Shown one piece after another: positions 1 to 10,075 of a stretch of 64,000 bases of DNA; within the stretch, counting starts at the first letter, position 1; each line of letters begins with the position of its first letter. Location: assembly GCA_030760725.1 (NCBI GenBank), contig JASWHV010000010.1, positions 32,183,760 to 32,247,759 on the forward strand, read 5' to 3'. This DNA comes from Neostapfia colusana. Taxonomy: Eukaryota > Streptophyta > Magnoliopsida > Poales > Poaceae. The notes beneath the pieces are model-generated. The model saw nothing but the letters and a program-made list of their open reading frames with translations. It did no database searches and was not told the origin of the DNA. A program made the translations under genes and the position numbers.

Positions 1-2021
1 TTTCATATTTAACTTGACAATGCAAATAATTCTATTTACACATCCTAGCATAGGATCAAAGTGGTCAAGGACACTTGCCTCCTTCTTGCTGCTCTTGAAA
101 TTGGTAGTCCTGATCTTGGAAATGAATAACTTGTTCTTGAACAGGTTCTACTTCATACCATCACACATAGCAAAAGAAAAACAACAATCCATAAGACATA
201 TTTCACACTTACACTTCATACAAACCACACATTCACATTTATGAAATTCATTCACCATTATATGTGTTGTGTTTCAGTTGTAAATAAATTCCTTATATTA
301 AACTACTACACCTTTTCACTACCAGGTATGTATGAAAAGTATTTTTCTTCTCCATTTGTGCCTTCAGAATTTCTACCAACCCTAAACTGAATTCTTTGGA
401 TTTTAGAAACTCCATTTATCATTTACTAGTTGCTATATTTTCAGATTTATATTCCTATGCATAATTGTGTATTTTATTATGAAATTAGTAATACACATCA
501 TCTAAACAGTATAGGTTCTGGTCCTAAATGATTTAATAACATCTTTTGACCTTGACTTCTGATATAGACTGTTTCATAATTATTTTCCCTATTTTTCTAT
601 AACTATTCTTTACTTAAAAATGTGTCCCTATACTAATAAATGTGAATAATAGATGAAACAAATTTATTTCAACCCAAAAATATATTTTTATCTCACTCCA
701 AAGTTTTCTAAGTACTGAGAAAGTTTTTAATTAATTTTGACAATTATGTTTGTCCCACTTTTTAATTTTTAAACACTAGTTACATATTCAATTTTCTAAA
801 TTAATTACTAAACAGAGTTAAAATAATGAATTCACCCCATTACAGGGTCTATAATATTATTTTCATAGTTTCCAGGGGTCTAGCTACACTTATCAGAGAT
901 GTTTTTCCTAATTTTTATTAAGTCCAGGGGCTAAAACTGATTTTTAAATGAATTTACATGATTTTCTGGAGTTCCAGGGGCTAGATCTGAAGTTTCCGGG
1001 GCTAGCTCTCAATTCCAGAGAACCCCAGGGGGTAGCACGTAAGAATTCCAGTCTTTATAATGCGGGGCTGACGTGGACCGTCCGATTTTAAACCGACGGC
1101 TGAGATTATAACATCGAACCGGTACGCGGGGTTTTAAAGTCTACCGTGCGATTTAAAATAAACGGCGCACAAGCGGCCACGTCGCTCTGATCGAGCGCGG
1201 GCGGCGCTGCCGGCGGCGCACGGCGGCGGGAAGCGGCGATCTCGCCGGAAAGTTTCGGATCCGCGAGAATTCTACCTAGAACTGTGATCTTATGGCATAG
1301 ATCGGTAGAGGGGAGGTCAGGGATCTCACCTCGGGGGTTTTCTCGAGCTCGGGGGTCCTGGAAAGTGATCGGCGGCGAGGTCCGAGGCAAAACCACAGCG
1401 AAGCTCGTCGGCGCTGGGTTTACGCCGTAAGTCTTCGGGTTTTCTGCACCTGCAAAGTTCCCCGGAGGCGGTGGATCAAGACCAGCGAGTTAGATCAAAG
1501 TTTCCGAGCTTAGATCGGCCAGAATTCACCGGCGAAGTCTCGGTGCTCACCGGAGTAAAAATCGGCGATCGCGTGGGAAAAACTGATCGGATCGGGGGTT
1601 TTTATAGCCGGGGGAGGGCGGTGGGTCTGTTGTGATCGAGTTGGAGTCCGCTGGGACCAGAATTCGGGCGACGGGACGCGGTTTCCGGTCGGTTGCGATT
1701 GCGCGCGCTCGGGGGAAAAGTCCGGGGTCGCGGGGGCTCAGGGTTAGGGATGACATGTGGGTCCCACCCATCGGTGAGAGGCAGCACGGCGCGCGCGGGG
1801 GCGGGCTGGCGCGGGGATACTGGGCCGGCTGGCGGGTTTCGGCCCACTGGCCGGTTTTTTTCCCGTTTCTCTTTTTCTTTTTCCATTTCTTTTCTGTTTT
1901 GAGTATATTTTGAATTCCAGTTTGAATTTGAATTTTTGCAAAACATGCAACACGTCCAAAAAATTTTAAATTCCTCTCTGAACATGGTTTAGGGTTTTGA
2001 ATCAAAATTTGGGGTGTTACA
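1..2021 (-). repeat. 3' LTR of element A (partial)
   Basis: The minus-strand LTR end TGTAACACCCC lies at 2021. The segment has two compartments: an AT-rich part (1-1050) and a GC-rich part (1060-1860) containing a TATA-like box at 1599-1606. Bases 79-150 carry the exon-like Gln/Glu-rich segment described for the other copy. Small ORFs in the GC-rich part recur only because the LTR is duplicated and are not convincing genes. Confidence 0.92.
1599..1606 (-). promoter_or_regulatory. TATA box of element A LTR (3' copy)
   Basis: TATAAAAA on the minus strand, in the GC-rich part of the LTR about 415 bp from the LTR start. The same box recurs in the other LTR at 9290-9297. It is the likely RNA polymerase II core promoter. 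The call rests on motif and position only. Confidence 0.6.
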
Positions 2022-2060
2022 GCTCTACCCCCCTTAAAAGAAATCTCGTCCTCGAGATTG
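2022..2060 (-). promoter_or_regulatory. Polypurine tract and adjacent hairpin of element A
   Basis: On the minus strand a purine-rich CTTTTAAGGGGGGTAGAGC lies directly before the LTR start and should prime plus-strand DNA synthesis. Just upstream, 2042-2059 is an inverted repeat, AATCTCG, four bases, CGAGATT. The same stem sits before the polypurine tract in elements B and C. Confidence 0.85.
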
Positions 2061-2066
2061 GTGTTT

Positions 2067-5000
2067 CTAAGAAAACAATTCCGGAAATTGTGCCTTGAGC
2101 TCATCTTCCCGTTCCCAGGTTGCTTCCTCTTCTGAGTGATGCTTCCACTGCACCTTGCACATCCGGATTCTTTTATTTCTGCTGAGGCGTTCCATTGTCT
2201 CCAAAATCTTGTATGGTTGCTCGGCATAAGACAAATCTTCAGCTACATCCACTTCATTCATGGGTAACACCTCCTCAGGCGTCCTCAGGCATTTCTTGAG
2301 TTGTGACACATGGAATACATCGTGCACGTCCGATAAATGAACCGGTAAATCTAGTTGGTACGCCACTTCGCCTTTTCTTTCCAAAACTTGAAAGGGTCCG
2401 ATGTATCGAGGCGACAACTTCCCTTTCACCTTGAACCGACGAAGTCCTCTGATAGGGGACACCTTGAGATAAACATAGTCTCCCACGTTGAAAACGAGTT
2501 CTCTTCTTCGTACATCAGCATAACTCTTCTGGCGTGTTTGTGCTATCCTCAAATTGTTGCAAATCTCCCTCACCTTCGCTTCGGCTTCTTGTAGAACTTC
2601 TGGAACAAACACCTTACTTTCTCCTGTTTGGTTCCAAAATAGGGGAGTTCTGCACTTCCTTCCATACAAAGCTTCAAACGGTAACATCTTCATACTAGCT
2701 TGATAACTGTTGTTATAGGAAAACTCCGCATACGGTAAGTTCTTGTCCCAACTCCGGTTGTTTTTGAGTGCACATGCCCTTAACATATCTTCAAGGATCT
2801 GATTGGTTCTCTCCGTCTGCCCGTCAGTTTGGGGATGATAGGCAGAGCTGAAGTTCAGATGGGTTCCCATGGTTTCATGCAACTTTTGCCAAAACCTCGA
2901 GGTGAACTGTGTCCCTCGGTCCGACACTATCTTCTTTGGCACTCCATGGTAACACACAATCCTTGACATGTACAATTCTGCCAATTTGGATCCGCTGTAG
3001 CTTTCTTTCACAGGAATGAAATGAGCTACCTTGGTTAGCCTATCAATAATGACCCATATCGAATCATACCCGGATTGGGTCCTAGGCAATCCCACGACAA
3101 AATCCATGCTGATTTCTTCCCACTTCCATTCAGGCACTTTGAGTGGTTGCAATAATCCCGCGGGTCGTTGATGTTCAGCTTTCACCAACTGACATGTGTC
3201 ACATAGGGCAACATGTTCCGCGACATCTCGCTTCATGCCATACCACCAAAACCTGCCTTTGAGGTCCTGGTACATCTTCGTACTCCCAGGATGAATGGAA
3301 TAGTCAGAATCGTGAGCCTCCTTCAAAATTATTTCACGGATCTCTTTTACTTCTGGCACACAGATCCTTTTCCCCTGCCACACCGTTCCCTGTTCATCCT
3401 CTCTAAAACCAGGAGCTTTATTTTCCTTAATGAGTTGTCTGATCTCTTGTATCTTCTCATCATTCTTTTGGCCCTCGCGTATGTCTTGCTCGAGTGTGGA
3501 ATCCACTTCCATGGCGATGGCTTCACCACTATTTACTAGACATAGATTGAGTCTTATAACCTCGTCCTTCAATTCTGCAGGCATGTCCTTCAAGCTCAAC
3601 TTATTGACCTGCACTTTCCGACTCAAAGCATCGGCCACGACGTTTGCTTTCCCGGGATGATAGTTGATGCCCACATCAAAATCATTGATTAGCTCTAACC
3701 ATCTCCTTTGTCGGAGGTTGAGATCTGGCTGTGTGAATATGTACTTCAAACTCTTATGATCCGTATATCTTTCTGTCCTCTTCCCCATCAAATAGTGCCG
3801 CCAAATTTTCAACGCGTGTACCACTGCAGCTAGTTCTAGGTCATGTGTAGGATAGTTCTTCTCGTGCTTCCGAAGCTGCCGGGATGCATATGCCACGACA
3901 TGTCCTTCTTGCATGAGAACACATCCCAACCCATTTCCAGAGGCATCGCAGTACACTGTGAAATTCTTCTGCATATCTGGCATAACCAACACTGGGGCTG
4001 TTGTCAATCTCTTCTTTAGCTCTTGAAAGCTCGTCTCGCACTGTGGCGTCCAGGTGAATGTGATTCCCTTCTCCAACAGTTTGGTGAGAGGTCTCGAGAT
4101 CTTGGAGAATCCCTCAATAAACCGTCGATAGTATCCATCCAATCCCAAAAAGCTTCGAACTTCCCCGACATTTTCAGGGGTTTTCCACTTCTGGATATCC
4201 TCGATTTTGGCGGGATCTACGGAGATTCCTCCCTCCGAGATTATATGTCCTAAAAAGGGAACTCTCTTCAGCCAAAACTCACACTTGCTCAACTTGGCAT
4301 ATAGTTGGTGTTCTCTCAGCCTCTGTAACACCAACCTTAGATGTTTCTCATGTTCTTCTTCATCTTTGGAGAAGACGAGAATATCATCTATGAAAACCAC
4401 CACAAATTTGTCCAGATACTCCATGAATACCTTGTTCATGAGGTACATGAAATATGCCGGGGCATTGGTTAGCCCGAAAGGCATGACAGTGTATTCATAC
4501 AGTCCGTACCGAGATACGAAAGCTGTCTTGGGAATATAAGATTGCCTTATCTTGAGCTGGTGGTATCCCGACCTGAGATCAATTTTCGAGAACACACAAG
4601 CTCCCCTCAACTGATCAAACAAGTCTTCAATGCGAGGCAATGGGTACTTGTTCTTGATGGTTACCTCATTCAAGGCACGGTAATCCACGCATAACCTTTG
4701 GGTTCCGTCTTTCTTGGGCACAAATATCACCGGAGCTCCCCATGGTGAGGAACTAGGGCGAATATACCCCTTCTCCGTCAATTCTCTCAAATGATCCTTG
4801 AGCTCTTCTAGCTGCTTGGAGTCCATTCGATAAGGTCTCTTGTATATCGGGGCTGTTCCCGGTACTAGCTCAATTGCGAATTCCACGTCACGGTCGGGAG
4901 GCATACCTGGCAATTCCTCCGGAAAAACATCTGGATATTCCCTGATAGTCCTGATTTCCTCAACTTTCACCTCCACTTGATTTAATTTAATGTCCCTCCT

Positions 5001-5288
5001 AGGCTCGTGTATGGTTATGAACTTTACTCGGGTGCCACTGGGGTGAGTTAGTTCCACCGTTCTGGTCGAACAATGGATAATTCCTTTATGTTTGGTCAAC
5101 CAATCCATACCCAAAATAATATCTATCCCTTGTGAATCTATCACTATGAGGTTAGCAGTAAATACTACCCCATTAATGTCTAGACTCACTTTGGGACACA
5201 CTTGTCTTGTCCTTATTTCCTGTGGGTTTACACACCAAAGCAAAACAATCTGAAGACGAGGCTGTGGACAATTGCTCATGGCTTCCAC
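2067..5288 (-). CDS. pol: Element A pol, N-terminally truncated (partial protease, RT, RNase H, integrase, chromodomain)
   Basis: This open frame of about 1073 codons encodes the replication enzymes of a chromovirus-type Ty3/gypsy element. In order it shows the C-terminal half of the aspartic protease (ILGMDWL), a reverse transcriptase with LRSGYHQLKI, MPFGLTNAP and the catalytic FIDD, an RNase H with YCDASG and TDHKSL, an integrase with an HHCC zinc finger, a D-D-E core (MDFVVGLP, VSDRGTQFTS, HPQTDGQTERTNQ) and a C-terminal chromodomain ending near KVQW and EEATWERE. The protease lacks its catalytic Asp-Ser/Thr-Gly, and no Gag or zinc knuckle is encoded. The first codon of the open frame is GTG and the first ATG lies three codons on, but neither is likely to be a true start, because the frame begins at a deletion junction. 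RT through the chromodomain is uninterrupted. The element could move only with Gag supplied in trans. Confidence 0.9.
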   Translation of the reverse strand: MEAMSNCPQPRLQIVLLWCVNPQEIRTRQVCPKVSLDINGVVFTANLIVIDSQGIDIILGMDWLTKHKGIIHCSTRTVELTHPSGTRVKFITIHEPRRDIKLNQVEVKVEEIRTIREYPDVFPEELPGMPPDRDVEFAIELVPGTAPIYKRPYRMDSKQLEELKDHLRELTEKGYIRPSSSPWGAPVIFVPKKDGTQRLCVDYRALNEVTIKNKYPLPRIEDLFDQLRGACVFSKIDLRSGYHQLKIRQSYIPKTAFVSRYGLYEYTVMPFGLTNAPAYFMYLMNKVFMEYLDKFVVVFIDDILVFSKDEEEHEKHLRLVLQRLREHQLYAKLSKCEFWLKRVPFLGHIISEGGISVDPAKIEDIQKWKTPENVGEVRSFLGLDGYYRRFIEGFSKISRPLTKLLEKGITFTWTPQCETSFQELKKRLTTAPVLVMPDMQKNFTVYCDASGNGLGCVLMQEGHVVAYASRQLRKHEKNYPTHDLELAAVVHALKIWRHYLMGKRTERYTDHKSLKYIFTQPDLNLRQRRWLELINDFDVGINYHPGKANVVADALSRKVQVNKLSLKDMPAELKDEVIRLNLCLVNSGEAIAMEVDSTLEQDIREGQKNDEKIQEIRQLIKENKAPGFREDEQGTVWQGKRICVPEVKEIREIILKEAHDSDYSIHPGSTKMYQDLKGRFWWYGMKRDVAEHVALCDTCQLVKAEHQRPAGLLQPLKVPEWKWEEISMDFVVGLPRTQSGYDSIWVIIDRLTKVAHFIPVKESYSGSKLAELYMSRIVCYHGVPKKIVSDRGTQFTSRFWQKLHETMGTHLNFSSAYHPQTDGQTERTNQILEDMLRACALKNNRSWDKNLPYAEFSYNNSYQASMKMLPFEALYGRKCRTPLFWNQTGESKVFVPEVLQEAEAKVREICNNLRIAQTRQKSYADVRRRELVFNVGDYVYLKVSPIRGLRRFKVKGKLSPRYIGPFQVLERKGEVAYQLDLPVHLSDVHDVFHVSQLKKCLRTPEEVLPMNEVDVAEDLSYAEQPYKILETMERLSRNKRIRMCKVQWKHHSEEEATWEREDELKAQFPELFS

Positions 5289-5424
5289 AACTCACGTCAC
5301 ACACCAAGCATTATCACACCATTAACTACGTAACGACTCGACTACTCGACCTCTTGCTAGCTAGGGGAAAGACTCTGCACTACTCGTCCTCTTGAGCTGG
5401 CTCCTCGGGATCTTCCTCCTCATT
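5222..5424 (-). other. Deletion scar: gag and protease N-terminus missing in element A
   Basis: In related elements ORF0 is followed by about 1.4 kb of gag plus the protease start. Here only about 140 bp separate the ORF0 stop (near 5425) from protease sequence already in mid-domain. No zinc knuckle (CxxCxxxxHxxxxC) or DSGAT motif exists in any frame between them. The exact junction cannot be set without an intact relative. Confidence 0.8.
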
Positions 5425-6159
5425 TCAGCTACCTTCTGACTCTGCTTTGGGTGGGGAGGCTGCTGGTGGAGAAGTGCGACGACGCCTGATCGCTCGGTGA
5501 TTCGGGGAGTCAGGAGTCCATGGATCACTCACGGTGACACACAGTTCATTCCCATCTCCTCTTTCTCTCGCCTTTAAGCAAGCTCGCAGCAACGCCTCCG
5601 TTTCCTTCAGGGTGTCTCGGACATCCTGAAGCTCTTGTTGACACTCCTGCAGTCGAGTGCTGAGCATAGCAGCATCCTCCAAGCACAAGTCCATGTGCTC
5701 ATGGGAAGTCCCTTGCTGCACCGGTGGGTACTTGTACTCCGTGGTACCACTCTCACGTTGGAGGACATACATGTACTCAGTTTTGTCCAAGTGGCGACGA
5801 TAGATGTGACTCTGGCAGGTAATGGCCTCCCAGGTGACATCTCTCTCCGCGTCAACTTGTGTTGCTCGACAAGCTGGAGAATGGTGGATCTTCAGCAGTT
5901 GATTCTCGTGTATAATCCTCATCTCCGAACTCCATTCTTCCCTCTTCTCACGGATGGTCCTGGTGGAGTTATAGTGGATGATTAGCTTGCCCGTATTGCC
6001 GGCGGCTTCGAGCATACGTCGAAGACGGCGCAACAAATCGCCTACTGCCAATCCGTAGGAAAGGTACGTCACGGGACGACTCTCCTCTCTTTCGGCAAGG
6101 GCAACTACGGAAACTCTCCCTCCTGTGGACTTACGAGCGGTGCGAATCATGCGAACCAT
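5425..6159 (-). CDS. Element A ORF0: extra protein encoded upstream of (deleted) gag
   Basis: An open frame of 244 codons lies between the primer site and where gag should begin. Its position matches the extra ORF known upstream of gag in some grass Tekay/Del elements, and it is the counterpart of the ORF0 genes in element B. The N-terminal half (about 1-130) is basic and rich in Trp and Tyr; residues about 150-200 look like a coiled coil (repeated Leu/Gln/Glu, LQECQQELQDVRDTLKE); the C-terminus is basic, then Pro/Ser-rich. The ATG at 6159 directly follows CTTTTGTTTTAG, a good 3' splice-site sequence, so translation from a spliced RNA is likely. Function is unknown. Identity to the B ORF0 is weak, so the assignment rests mainly on position and layout. 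Confidence 0.75.
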   Translation of the reverse strand: MVRMIRTARKSTGGRVSVVALAEREESRPVTYLSYGLAVGDLLRRLRRMLEAAGNTGKLIIHYNSTRTIREKREEWSSEMRIIHENQLLKIHHSPACRATQVDAERDVTWEAITCQSHIYRRHLDKTEYMYVLQRESGTTEYKYPPVQQGTSHEHMDLCLEDAAMLSTRLQECQQELQDVRDTLKETEALLRACLKARERGDGNELCVTVSDPWTPDSPNHRAIRRRRTSPPAASPPKAESEGS

Positions 6160-6375
6160 CTAAAACAAAAGAATTTAAAATTAGGTTAGATAAATTCTCA
6201 AACAAAAATCCTATTTTGAATGAAAGTTGGGGTAAGATGAAGAAAATGACTCCTTTAATAACACTTTTCCACCCACACCTTGGAAAATAGTTTTTAGGAA
6301 AATAAGGCCCTTAAATACGTCCATTTCTACCTAGGTCCACGTTCCTACGGGCAACCTTGGCTCTGATACCACCTC
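6160..6375 (-). other. Element A leader between primer site and ORF0
   Basis: A short untranslated stretch of about 215 bp. It contains the primer binding site at its LTR end and the splice-acceptor-like CTTTTGTTTTAG at its ORF0 end. I see no ORF of note. Confidence 0.7.
6356..6371 (-). promoter_or_regulatory. Primer binding site of element A (tRNA-iMet)
   Basis: On the minus strand TGGTATCAGAGCCAAG begins four bases inside the 5' LTR end. This is the sequence complementary to the 3' end of plant initiator tRNA-Met, the usual minus-strand primer of chromoviruses. It fixes both the LTR boundary and the element's orientation. Confidence 0.92.
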
Positions 6376-6622
6376 TGTCGCACCCGGTTTTTCCGAAGAA
6401 ACAACCAAGTGAATATCACATGTATGCCAGGATCATTTTCTCATACATGTGATGAAAAATAGTGAAGCATCATTTATTACAAGCCAGGTGTCGAATATAA
6501 ATAAGTCTTACATCGCAAATGTCTCAATGGACACTAATGCTTCATCACAAGTAAATAAACTAGCAGCGGAATATTATTCTTTAGGGCTCCATCACAGGCG
6601 TTGCCCGGGGGTCTTCATGAAC

Positions 6623-6681
6623 CTAAAATCCTTCCTCGGGTCCAAAATCTTGGTCATTATACACCACCTCATTATCTTGAC
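6623..6681 (-). other. Exon-like acidic terminal segment in element A LTR (module exon 2)
   Basis: It follows TATTGCTGCTCAG, a 3' splice-site-like sequence. Joined in phase to exon 1 it gives 19 further acidic codons (it contains NDQDFGPEEGF) and then TAG. It lies about 40 nt after the GAGTACC hairpin. The layout matches elements B and C. Confidence 0.45.
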
Positions 6682-7769
6682 CTGAGCAGCAATATAAACC
6701 AACAAATATGCAAGGTTGAGTACCAATGGTACTCAGCAAGTGTGGGAAAATTTTATCATGCATGGCTAGAACAAGGAGAGGTTGAACTCATGGTTAAAGC
6801 ACTACGCAATTAATACCTATCACCTTAGCTTATTAAGCACCTACATTACTACACAGGTGAAATGGTCCCAATCTCCCATCCCATCATTGTAATCCAATAA
6901 TCATAACATCATTACCAATGTTAAGCTCCCCGCTTAACTTCCAAATCCATCAATCCTCTAATCATGAATAAGTCCAGGCCGCTCTTAACCGTGAGCACGG
7001 CTGTCAAGACAGTTTTGACTCTGCAGAGTTTGTACCACTGTACCCACAAGTAGTTATTTCATCCCCCGTTGCCGGGTGGACTAAAAGAACCTCCATTATG
7101 CCAGTGGCTACGTTCCACATTCACACTTCCCAGGTGTGCGGCCAGGAGATCACTACGAAGCCTTTACAAAGGGAATCCTGACGAGCGTGGGCCCACTGAG
7201 GTTTCACCCCTAACAGCATACAAGAGGCTCCAACCCCGCTGCAGTGGCCCCCTCTTGAGCCTTGCGGTTCATATGGTAGTCCAGCTGACACCTATTCCCC
7301 GCACCATCCAACACACCCATACTACGCCGGGGATACACCTAATTAATTGGCCAAGCTGCCCCATCTCAGCATGTGGTTGGCACTGTAAAGACGGGTTACA
7401 TGCTCCATGAACCGATCCTTAGGATCCAGGCAAGTACTAAACACAAACCCAAGTCTCGTGCACCCAGCACACAACCAAAACATCCAACTTGCCTTGATCC
7501 CTACCTCTACATAACTCACAATAACTCATTCAAGAGTATGGTATAATAAACTGATGATCTCATATCCCAAATATCCCATTCTAAGCATGGCTAAGCATAT
7601 GCATGTAAATAAATGACATGACAAAATAAATCCCAACCCAAGCTACAAGGAAACAAGGTAATGCAATTCTAGGGAAACTTCCTAGCATGGGTTTCATATT
7701 TAACTTGACAATGCAAATAATTCTATCTACACATCCTAGCATAGGATCAAAGTGGTCAAGGACACTTGC

Positions 7770-7841
7770 CTCCTTCTTGCTGCTCTTGAAATTGGTAGTC
7801 CTGATCTTGGAAATGAATAACTTGTTCTTGAACAGGTTCTA
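7770..7841 (-). other. Exon-like Gln-rich segment in element A LTR (module exon 1)
   Basis: Seventy-two nucleotides (24 codons, phase 1 to phase 1) reading as a Gln/Glu/Asp-rich peptide containing FQDQDYQFQEQQEG. It ends at GGAG|GCAAGTG, a consensus GC-AG type 5' splice site. The following bases (TCCTTGACCA..TTGATCCTATG) also occur after the matching donor in element C. The upstream acceptor (GAAG|TA) is weak, so the 5' edge is uncertain. The second copy is at 79-150. Confidence 0.5.
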
Positions 7842-9712
7842 CTTCATACCATCACACATAGCAAAAGAAAAACAACAATCCATAAGACATAGTTCACACT
7901 TACACTTCATACAAACCACACATTCACATTTATGAAATTCATTCACCATTATATGTGTTGTGTTTCAGTTTTAAATAAATTCCTTATATTAAACTACTAC
8001 ACCTTTTCACTACCAGGTATGTATGAAAAGTATTTTTCTTCTCCATTTGTGCCTTCAGAATTTCTACCAACCCTAAACTGAATTCTTCGGATTTTAGAAA
8101 CTCCATTTATCATTTACTAGTTGCTATATTTTCAGATTTATATTCCTATACATAATTGTGTATTTTATTATGAAATTAGTAATACACATCATCTAAACAG
8201 TATAGGTTCTGGTCCTAAATGATTTAATAACATCTTTTGACCTTGACTTCTGATATAGACTATTTCATAATTATTTTCCCTATTTTTCTATAACTATTCT
8301 TTACTTAAAAATGTGTCCCTATACTAATAAATGTGAATAATAGATGAAACAGATTTATTTCAACCCAAAAATATATTTTTATCTCACTCCAAAGTTGTCT
8401 AGGTACTGAGAAAGTTTTTAATTAATTTTGACAATTATGTTTGTCCCACTTTTTAATTTTTAAACACTAGTTACATATTCAATTTTCTAAATTAATTACT
8501 AAACAGGGTTAAAATAATGAATTCACCCCATTACAGGGTCTATAATATTATTTTCATAGTTTCCAGGGGTCTAGCTACACTTATCAGAGGTGTTTTTCCT
8601 AATTTTTATTAAGTCCAGGGGCTAAAACTGATTTTTAAATGAATTTACATGATTTTCTGGAGTTCCAGGGGCTAGATCTGAAGTTTCCGGGGCTAGCTCT
8701 CAATTCTAGAGAACCCCAGGGGGTAGCACGTAAGAATTCCAGTCTTTATAATGCGGGGCTGACGTGGACCGTCCGATTTTAAACCGACGGCTGAGATTAT
8801 AACATCGAACCGGTACGCGGGGTTTTAAAGTCTACTGTGCGATTTAAAATAAACGGCGCACAAGCGGCCACGTCGCTCTGGTCGAGCGCGGGCGGCGCTT
8901 CCGGCGGCGCACGGCAGCGGGAAGCGGCGATCTCGCCGGAAAGTTTCGGATCCGCGAGAATTCTACCTAGAACTGTGATCTTATGGCATAGATCGGTAGA
9001 GGGGAGGTCAGGGATCTCACCTCGGGGGTTTTCTCGAGCTCGGGGGTCCTGGAAAGTGATCGGCGGCGAGGTCCGAGGCAAAACCACGGCGAAGCTCGTC
9101 GGCGCTGGGTTTACACCGTAAGTCTTCGGGTTTTCTGCACCTGCAAAGTTCCCCGGAGGCGGTGGATCAAGACCAGCGAGTTAGATCAAAGTTTCCGAGC
9201 TTAGATCGGCCAGAATTCACCGGCGAAGTCTCGGTGCTCACCGGAGTGAAAATCGGCGATCGCGTGGGAAAAACTGATCGGATTGGGGGTTTTTATAGCC
9301 GGGGGAGGGCGGTGGGTCTGTTGTGATCGAGTTGGAGTCCGCTGGGACCAGAATTCGGGCGACGGGACGCGGTTTCCGGTCGGTTGCGATTGCGCGCGCT
9401 CGGGGGAAAAGTCCGGGGTCGCGGGGGCTCAGGGTTAGGGATGACATGTGGGTCCCACCCGTCGGTGAGAGGCAGCGCGGCGCGCGCGGGGGCGGGCTGG
9501 CGCGGGGATACTGGGCCGGCTGGAGGGTTTCGGCCCACTGGCCGGTTTTTTTTCTGTTTCTCTTTTTCTTTTCCCATTTCTTTTCTGTTTTGAGTATAAT
9601 TTGAATTCCAGTTTGAATTTGAATTTTTGCAAAACATGCAACACGTCCAAAAATTTTTAAATTCCCCTCTGAACATGGTTTAGGGTTTTGAATCAAAATT
9701 TGGGGTGTTACA

Positions 9713-10075
9713 CTATCCGAGGCCAACGACGTTTCAACATCAAAGGCAAGCTAGCACCTCGCTACATCGGACCATTTAAGATTTTGGACAAGTGAGGAGA
9801 AGTAGCCTAACAACTAGAGCTCCCAAACCACCTCTCTGACGTACATGACGTGTTTCATGTATCCCAGCTCAAGAAGTGCTTGAGAGTACCAGAGGAACAA
9901 GTGTCAATGGAAGAGCTTAAACTTCAAGAACACCTGACATACATAGAACACCCTGTCCGAATCTTGTACGTAAAGGAAAGGGTCACCCGAAACAAGGTGA
10001 TTCGATGGTGCAAGGTACAATGGAGCCATCACACCGAAGCTGAGGCCACATGAGAGCGTGAAGAGGATATCAAGG
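9713..10075 (+). pseudogene. pol: Element C pol remnant: integrase C-terminus and start of chromodomain
   Basis: The translation shows the conserved gypsy stretch from GQRRFNIKGKLAPRYIGPF through LSDVHDVFHVSQLKKCLR to KVQWSHHTEAEAT, i.e. the integrase C-terminal domain followed by a chromodomain. Three in-frame stops (after ILDK, after GEVA, and a TGA in place of the usual Trp after EAEAT) show it is dead. The gene is cut on the left by element A and on the right by the B1 array. The reading frame resumes at 51922 after the CAAGG duplication, with GAG GAT ATC AAG G continuing into CGGAATTCC. The rest of C pol and its 5' end must lie left of the window. Confidence 0.9.
10071..10075 (+). repeat. 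Target-site duplication CAAGG, left copy (B1 array)
   Basis: CAAGG directly precedes the first TGTGAGGG LTR start. The second copy is at 51917-51921, directly after the last LTR. Confidence 0.95.

Larger units (their letters stand above)
1..9712 (-). mobile_element. Element A: Ty3/gypsy (Tekay/Del-like) LTR retrotransposon, 3' LTR cut by window edge
   Basis: This minus-strand element is bounded by direct repeats. Bases 1-2021 match 7692-9712 with only about thirty differences by eye, which places a 3337-bp LTR at 6376-9712 (5' LTR) and its partner, cut by the window edge, at 1-2021 (3' LTR). Read on the minus strand the LTR starts TGTAACACCCC and ends GTGCGACA. The internal region holds, in transcription order, a primer site, ORF0, a deletion where gag should be, pol and a polypurine tract. 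The element entered the pol gene of element C: base 9713 onward is an unrelated gypsy integrase tail on the plus strand. The right flank of the target duplication would be CTATC (9713-9717); the left copy is outside the window. The roughly 1.5% LTR divergence implies an insertion of some hundred thousand years at usual grass rates. It is non-autonomous because Gag is missing. Confidence 0.93.
6376..9712 (-). repeat. 5' LTR of element A (complete, 3337 bp)
   Basis: Read on the plus strand it begins TGTCGCACCC and ends GGGTGTTACA, giving TG..CA ends. It contains a TATA-like box (9290-9297, minus), a perfect inverted repeat GAGTACC-AAT-GGTACTC (6718-6734), and the two exon-like segments at 7841-7770 and 6681-6623 listed separately. 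Other small ORFs are not supported. Confidence 0.95.

Noticed and set aside
1547..2227. 226-codon minus-strand frame spanning the A pol end and LTR
   Set aside because: Out of frame with pol and runs across the polypurine tract into the LTR promoter region; a chance ORF.
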